Shown: positions 5,721-8,637 of the stretch, in pieces
Numbering within the stretch: the first letter of the stretch is position 1
Layout: the number at the start of each line of letters is the position of its first letter
From: UBA6345 sp045577635
Lineage (GTDB): Bacteria > Bacillota > Clostridia > Christensenellales > UBA1242
Length of the DNA: 8,637 nucleotides
Reading direction: 5' to 3'
Assembly (NCBI GenBank): GCA_045577635.1
Contig: JAZNIS010000072.1
Span: forward strand, 1 to 8,637
Translations under genes and position numbers: made by a program
The notes under the pieces: model-generated
The model's input: the letters and a program-made list of their open reading frames with translations, nothing else
Told to the model about the DNA's origin: nothing
The model's database searches: none

Positions 5721-5729
5721 GGGTGAGTT

Positions 5730-6893
5730 ATGCAACTACGAGATTACACACAAATAAATTCTAACTTTTTTTATTCTAAACACATAACACCTTACAACAA
5801 ACTTGGTAAATATGAGTTTAAAGTAAATCCTAAAAAGTTAACCCAAACACAATTTAATAGATTAATGGAACATGTTGTTTTTAAAAAAGGTTTTGCTACT
5901 TTAATTCAAACAAAACAAGGCGATTTTGTTTTTTATGGAGTAACACAAGATTTCACTCCTAAACAAGTTCAAAACTCAATTGCAAATTTAGCTAAAACCG
6001 AACCAACATATTTTTTTAGAAATGTTGATTATTTTAACTATGGCGAATTTGGTTATGCCGAAAATGGAAAAGTTGTTAGATATTTAAAATATAATTCGGA
6101 AGCAACAGATGATGAAAATGTTGTTGAATGGGTTGGAAAACCACACGATTGGGAATATAACTCACACACATTTTACACAAAACAAAAACTAGAAGATTGC
6201 GAAATGTTTTTTGATAGTGAAGCTGTTTGCGATATGATTGATTATTATTTACCATTTATTAAAGATGGTGTTGATATTGAAAACATTACTATTTATTCTA
6301 ATCAAGAAAAAGTTAAACAAATAATTACAGCAACAATTAAAAACAAACCGTATGTTGAACTATTAAAATTTACAAGTTACAGCCATGCTGAAATTGTTAA
6401 AACTTTAATTAAACACAACATTGAATCAACGGGAACAACAGTTTTAATTTTAAAAGATAAAATTATTATGAACAACTATTTGTTAAACTCAACGAATTTT
6501 AAAAAAGAAGATGAAAACAAACAGTTTATTATTAGTGATAAATCAACTGTTACTATCCCATTAAAATCTTTAAATTTTAAAAACTTTAACAATTACTTAT
6601 TAAAATTAATTCATTGTTATAAAAATGCTGAAAAGGTTAACTATAAAGTAGTACAAAAAAGATTGCAAGTTCCCGACCAAAATGAAAACTATTTTCAAGC
6701 ATATATAGTAAGTGATTTTTTTGAACAAGACAAAAAAATTATAGTTGGTTTTGGAGTTGCTAAATACTACAACAAACAATTAAAAGCTTACACCGAACAG
6801 TTTAATTACACTAAATTAGCAGGTGTTAATTTTGAAACAAAAACCTTTAAAAAGATTTTTAAAGAAATTAAAAAACTACAAAAAGCACTATAA
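5730..6893 (+). CDS. Unrecognised 387-residue protein
   Basis: I cannot place this protein in a family. It is soluble-looking, with no signal peptide or membrane helix, and is rich in Lys, Asn, Phe and Tyr. A stretch at about 91-147 is notably aromatic and contains YFFRNVDYFNYGEFGY, then ENGKVVRYLKY and GKPHDWE. The pattern 'aromatic strand, x-N-G-K-x-V-R-x-x-x-Y, acidic turn, G-x-P-x-x-W-E' recalls beta-rich domains seen in some immunity-type proteins, but that is weak. The remainder alternates short strands and helices, ending in a basic helix (KTFKKIFKEIKKLQKAL). It begins at ATG 5730 with an AAGGGTGAG ribosome binding site overlapping the upstream stop region, so it is co-expressed with the YgjV-like protein. 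Its last codons form the left arm of the terminator. Confidence 0.8.
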   Translation: MQLRDYTQINSNFFYSKHITPYNKLGKYEFKVNPKKLTQTQFNRLMEHVVFKKGFATLIQTKQGDFVFYGVTQDFTPKQVQNSIANLAKTEPTYFFRNVDYFNYGEFGYAENGKVVRYLKYNSEATDDENVVEWVGKPHDWEYNSHTFYTKQKLEDCEMFFDSEAVCDMIDYYLPFIKDGVDIENITIYSNQEKVKQIITATIKNKPYVELLKFTSYSHAEIVKTLIKHNIESTGTTVLILKDKIIMNNYLLNSTNFKKEDENKQFIISDKSTVTIPLKSLNFKNFNNYLLKLIHCYKNAEKVNYKVVQKRLQVPDQNENYFQAYIVSDFFEQDKKIIVGFGVAKYYNKQLKAYTEQFNYTKLAGVNFETKTFKKIFKEIKKLQKAL

Positions 6894-6912
6894 CTTATTT
6901 AGTGCTTTTTTA
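6880..6912 (+). terminator. Rho-independent terminator embedded in the end of the orphan gene
   Basis: AAAAAGCACTA (6880-6890) pairs with TAGTGCTTTTT (6900-6910) around a nine-base loop that contains the stop codon, followed by T-rich sequence. The left arm encodes the last Lys-Ala-Leu residues. Confidence 0.8.
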
Positions 6913-7175
6913 TTTTATTAAAAAGATAAATTTAAAAAATTAAAACTGTTAAATTAAAAATTAAAATCAAATTAATTAATTATTAAAATTTGTTTTAAAA
7001 TTACTTTTTGTCATAAACGGCACATTTATTACCATTAACACACAATTAATATAACAAAAAAATAAACAATTTGCTTTATTCCTGTTTTTTAATTTATTGC
7101 AAATTTGATAATTGGTTACAATGTTTAAATTTTATTTTATGTGGTATTTTAATTTTAAAAACATAGCAATTATTG
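6913..7175. other. Extremely AT-rich intergenic stretch with no supported gene
   Basis: After the terminator this region is almost entirely A and T, with runs such as TTAATTAATTATTAAAA. A slightly less biased island lies at about 7011-7050 (around CATAAACGGCACATTT). Only very short frames exist: a 19-codon plus-strand frame from ATG 7121, and a 19-codon minus-strand frame around 7042-6983. Neither has a ribosome binding site. I see no riboswitch, tRNA or stable hairpin. Its length is unusual beside the other gaps here, so it may hold an upstream activation region or a decayed gene. Confidence 0.4.
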
Positions 7176-7181
7176 TATAAT
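7154..7181 (+). promoter_or_regulatory. Probable promoter for the metallopeptidase-like gene
   Basis: A perfect TATAAT lies at 7176-7181, with a -35 candidate TTTAAA (7154-7159) 16 bases upstream. Transcription would start near 7188, leaving a leader of about 44 bases before ATG 7232. The ribosome binding site AAGGA is at 7218-7222. Confidence 0.6.
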
Positions 7182-7231
7182 TTAACAGTGGATTATATTT
7201 ACAAAAAAAATAAAATTAAGGAACTAGTTAT

Positions 7232-7996
7232 ATGTACGGAAAACCACAAGTTAACTTTAAAGTAAAAACATTAGAAGATCAAATTGATATTGTTACTTCA
7301 TTTCTAGAAACCGATGAAGATTTAAAAACAATGTTTGGCAGTGGTGTTGCTTTAAGGTTTAATATTGACTTAAAAAAATTACAAGGAAAATCAAAAGAAG
7401 AAAGAAAGCAAATTATTGCCGAAACTGTTACCCCTATTTACAACTCTAAACTAAACGATATGCAAAATAGGGTTAACGAATATCAGGAATTTTGGAACAA
7501 GAATGCAAATTTAGTAGCTACCGAATTTCAAAAAATATTTAAAATTGGTTACAATGGAATTAGACAGTTTACTGCTGAAATTAATTTAAATAGTGTTTGC
7601 CCTAGATATTTAATTAGTGATAGTTTTGATGTTAATTTTAGAAAAACAGCCGAAGAAACTTTTGCAACTTGCATACACGAACTTGTTCACTTTTATTGGT
7701 TTCAGGTTTGGAAAGAGGTTTTTGAAGATGCAAAAGATGAAACTTTTGAAACACCACATTTAGAATGGTTATTTTCAGAAATAGCTGTTGACCCTATAAT
7801 TTATTTTAGCGAACTAAAACCTGTTTGTGATGAAAAACCTGCTTACAACTATTTTTACACAACAAAATTTAATGACGAAACAGTTATTGAACTTTTTAGA
7901 AAACTTTACAGAAGCAACAGTTTAGAAAAATTTATGGAAAAAGGAATTAAACTTTTAAAAGACAATCCTGAACAATCAAAAAACTTAATTAGATAA
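7232..7996 (+). CDS. HExxH zinc-metallopeptidase-like protein
   Basis: This 254-residue protein has the zinc-peptidase motif HELVH (149-153) inside the hydrophobic helix TFATCIHELVHFYWF, and a downstream HLEWLFSEIAVDPII helix whose Glu183 is the natural third ligand of a gluzincin-type site. Both zinc His residues and the catalytic Glu150 are intact. The preceding segment (NLNSVCPRYLISDSFDVNF, about 118-136) looks like the edge strand that usually runs before the active helix. The N-terminal half (10-100) is helical and charged. No signal peptide is present, so the protein is predicted to be cytosolic, and the target is unknown. It has its own promoter and a ribosome binding site (AAGGA) nine bases before the ATG. 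No terminator follows until 8222, so the message should run through the remnant downstream. Confidence 0.85.
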   Translation: MYGKPQVNFKVKTLEDQIDIVTSFLETDEDLKTMFGSGVALRFNIDLKKLQGKSKEERKQIIAETVTPIYNSKLNDMQNRVNEYQEFWNKNANLVATEFQKIFKIGYNGIRQFTAEINLNSVCPRYLISDSFDVNFRKTAEETFATCIHELVHFYWFQVWKEVFEDAKDETFETPHLEWLFSEIAVDPIIYFSELKPVCDEKPAYNYFYTTKFNDETVIELFRKLYRSNSLEKFMEKGIKLLKDNPEQSKNLIR

Positions 7997-8000
7997 CTTA

Positions 8001-8042
8001 ACCGCTTGTAATTATTACTATACCGCTTGTAATTAATATCAT
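8001..8042. repeat. 21-bp imperfect tandem duplication
   Basis: ACCGCTTGTAATTA occurs at 8001-8014 and again at 8022-8035, and the following seven bases of each unit are also similar, giving two 21-bp units with about 18 matching positions. In the open frame of the remnant it duplicates seven residues (P-L-V-I...). The period is also two helical turns, so a protein-binding site is an alternative. Confidence 0.75.
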
Positions 8043-8223
8043 TTTTGACACTTCATTTTTTGGACTTAACTTAAATGGCAAACATAATATTTATAACATT
8101 ATTGTAGTAAGCAATTCCTACCTATCAGCACTAGTTTATTATTTTGCCGTTGTGATTGTACTGTTTTTGGATTTTATATTTCAAAAACTTATGCTTTATA
8201 AGAAAAATAAAGTTTATCAATAA
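8002..8223 (+). pseudogene. Start-less membrane-protein remnant
   Basis: A frame of 73 codons is open from 8002 to TAA 8221-8223 in a region where stop codons are frequent. It has no ATG, GTG or TTG near its beginning, and stops lie just upstream in the same frame (TAA at 7999). The translation is typical of a membrane protein end: PLVIITIPLVINIIF, a loop with FGLNLNGKHNIYN, then a helix SALVYYFAVVIVLFLDFIF and a basic tail QKLMLYKKNKVYQ. This is best read as the 3' part of a gene whose 5' part was deleted or replaced, perhaps when the metallopeptidase gene arrived. The parent family is not recognised. An ATT start, or translation coupled to the gene ending five bases upstream, is possible but less likely. 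A terminator follows directly. Confidence 0.5.
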
Positions 8224-8257
8224 AAAATAAAAGCAATTATTCGCTTTTATTTTTTTT
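8222..8257. terminator. Bidirectional Rho-independent terminator
   Basis: AAAAAATAAAAGC (8222-8234) pairs with GCTTTTATTTTTT (8243-8255) around an eight-base loop, followed by T on the plus strand and T-rich sequence on the minus strand. It separates the remnant from the convergent minus-strand gene and overlaps that gene's stop codon. Only two G-C pairs are present, so it is weaker than the others. Confidence 0.65.
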
Positions 8258-8605
8258 CATTTTTGTTTTATCTACAAAACTAAAATTTTCATCTTTTATT
8301 TTTACCCAACAAACAAAGTTTTTACTTAAACTTCCCTTATAAAAAATTCTGGTTTGTTTAGTTTGTTCACAATCAATAATTTTGTAGGTTATATTATAAA
8401 AGTTATAACCTAAAATATTTAAAAAGGGATTAATATAAAATAGTTTGTTTTTAACATAAACAACAGCAATCATAATCATTATTAAAACAAAAACAACAAA
8501 CATACTTACCTTTGATAAATCAAAAGTTATAGCAAACAAAACGAATAAAGAAAAATAACCTAAAAAATGTTGGTCAGTTATATTATTAAAAGATAATATT
8601 TCCAC
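8237..8605 (-). CDS. Small two-helix membrane protein of unknown function
   Basis: This is a 122-residue protein with two adjacent hydrophobic helices, about 14-30 (FLGYFSLFVLFAITFDL) and 33-51 (VSMFVVFVLIMIMIAVVYV), then a soluble C-terminal half that starts YINPFLNILGYNFY and runs through strand-like pieces (TRIFYKG, NFVCWVKIK) to a very basic end (KTKMKKNKSE). I do not recognise the family. The start shown is a GTG at 8605 with no clear ribosome binding site. The frame stays open to the window edge, so the true start could lie upstream. A TATAAT on the minus strand (8632-8627) would place transcription just before this GTG, which is why it is kept. Both genes flanking the terminator at 8222 converge. 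Confidence 0.6.
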   Translation of the reverse strand: MEILSFNNITDQHFLGYFSLFVLFAITFDLSKVSMFVVFVLIMIMIAVVYVKNKLFYINPFLNILGYNFYNITYKIIDCEQTKQTRIFYKGSLSKNFVCWVKIKDENFSFVDKTKMKKNKSE

Positions 8606-8626
8606 TTTATATGATTTTTGTTTTTT

Positions 8627-8632
8627 ATTATA
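8627..8632 (-). promoter_or_regulatory. Candidate -10 box for the small membrane protein
   Basis: TATAAT on the minus strand, with the -35 outside the window. The leader before GTG 8605 would be about 15 bases and lacks a clear Shine-Dalgarno sequence. AT-richness makes a chance match possible. Confidence 0.35.
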
Positions 8633-8637
8633 AATTT

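Noticed and set aside
7121..7180. Small 19-codon peptide gene upstream of the metallopeptidase
   Set aside because: It has no ribosome binding site, its sequence is AT-driven (Phe/Asn/Ile), and it overlaps the predicted promoter.
8045..8076. Promoter starting with a perfect TTGACA at 8045
   Set aside because: No acceptable -10 box occurs 16-18 bases downstream, and the element lies inside the open frame of the membrane remnant.

Overview
The window is about 8.6 kb of very AT-rich bacterial DNA (clearly below one-third G+C by eye). It has classic AGGAG-type ribosome binding sites, sigma-70-like promoters with extended -10 elements, and short Rho-independent terminators between almost every transcription unit. 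Every confidently ended gene stops with TAA, or once TAG, and all visible tryptophans are TGG. This fits a low-GC Firmicutes/Mollicutes-type genome (Bacillota or a related uncultured gut lineage). I cannot name the genus. There is no phage structural gene, transposase, CRISPR array, tRNA or rRNA, so it reads as an ordinary chromosome with many poorly characterised genes.

Layout. (1) 2-196 is the C-terminal end of a membrane protein, closed by a bidirectional terminator. (2) 230-1369, minus strand, is a two-gene operon: a GNAT acetyltransferase followed by a dephospho-CoA kinase-like protein. (3) 1503-3461, plus strand and divergent from (2), is a tight three-gene operon: an unrecognised Cys-rich/coiled-coil protein that begins Met-Cys, a small P-loop kinase-like protein, and a histidine-phosphatase-fold protein whose catalytic signature is altered. 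It ends at a clean terminator. (4) 3545-5341 is a short-chain dehydrogenase/reductase followed by a stand-alone HD-domain phosphohydrolase. Its promoter lies so close to the first codon that the message is probably leaderless with a GTG start. (5) 5436-6893 is a small three-helix YgjV-like membrane protein followed by a 387-residue orphan. (6) 6894-7231 is an extremely AT-rich gap with a promoter, leading to an HExxH zinc-metallopeptidase-like gene (7232-7996). (7) 8002-8223 is a start-less membrane-protein remnant that opens with a 21-bp tandem duplication. (8) 8237-8605, minus strand, is a small two-helix membrane protein of unknown role.

Working together. The gene pairs within each operon are close (8-12 bp apart, with ribosome binding sites overlapping upstream stop codons), so co-translation is likely. 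The best candidate for a functional set is the 1503-3461 operon, where a kinase-like and a phosphatase-like protein sit beside an uncharacterised protein. The phosphatase lacks expected active-site residues, which suggests a binding or regulatory role or an unusual chemistry. No named system is recognised, and functional links between the operons are not supported by the sequence.
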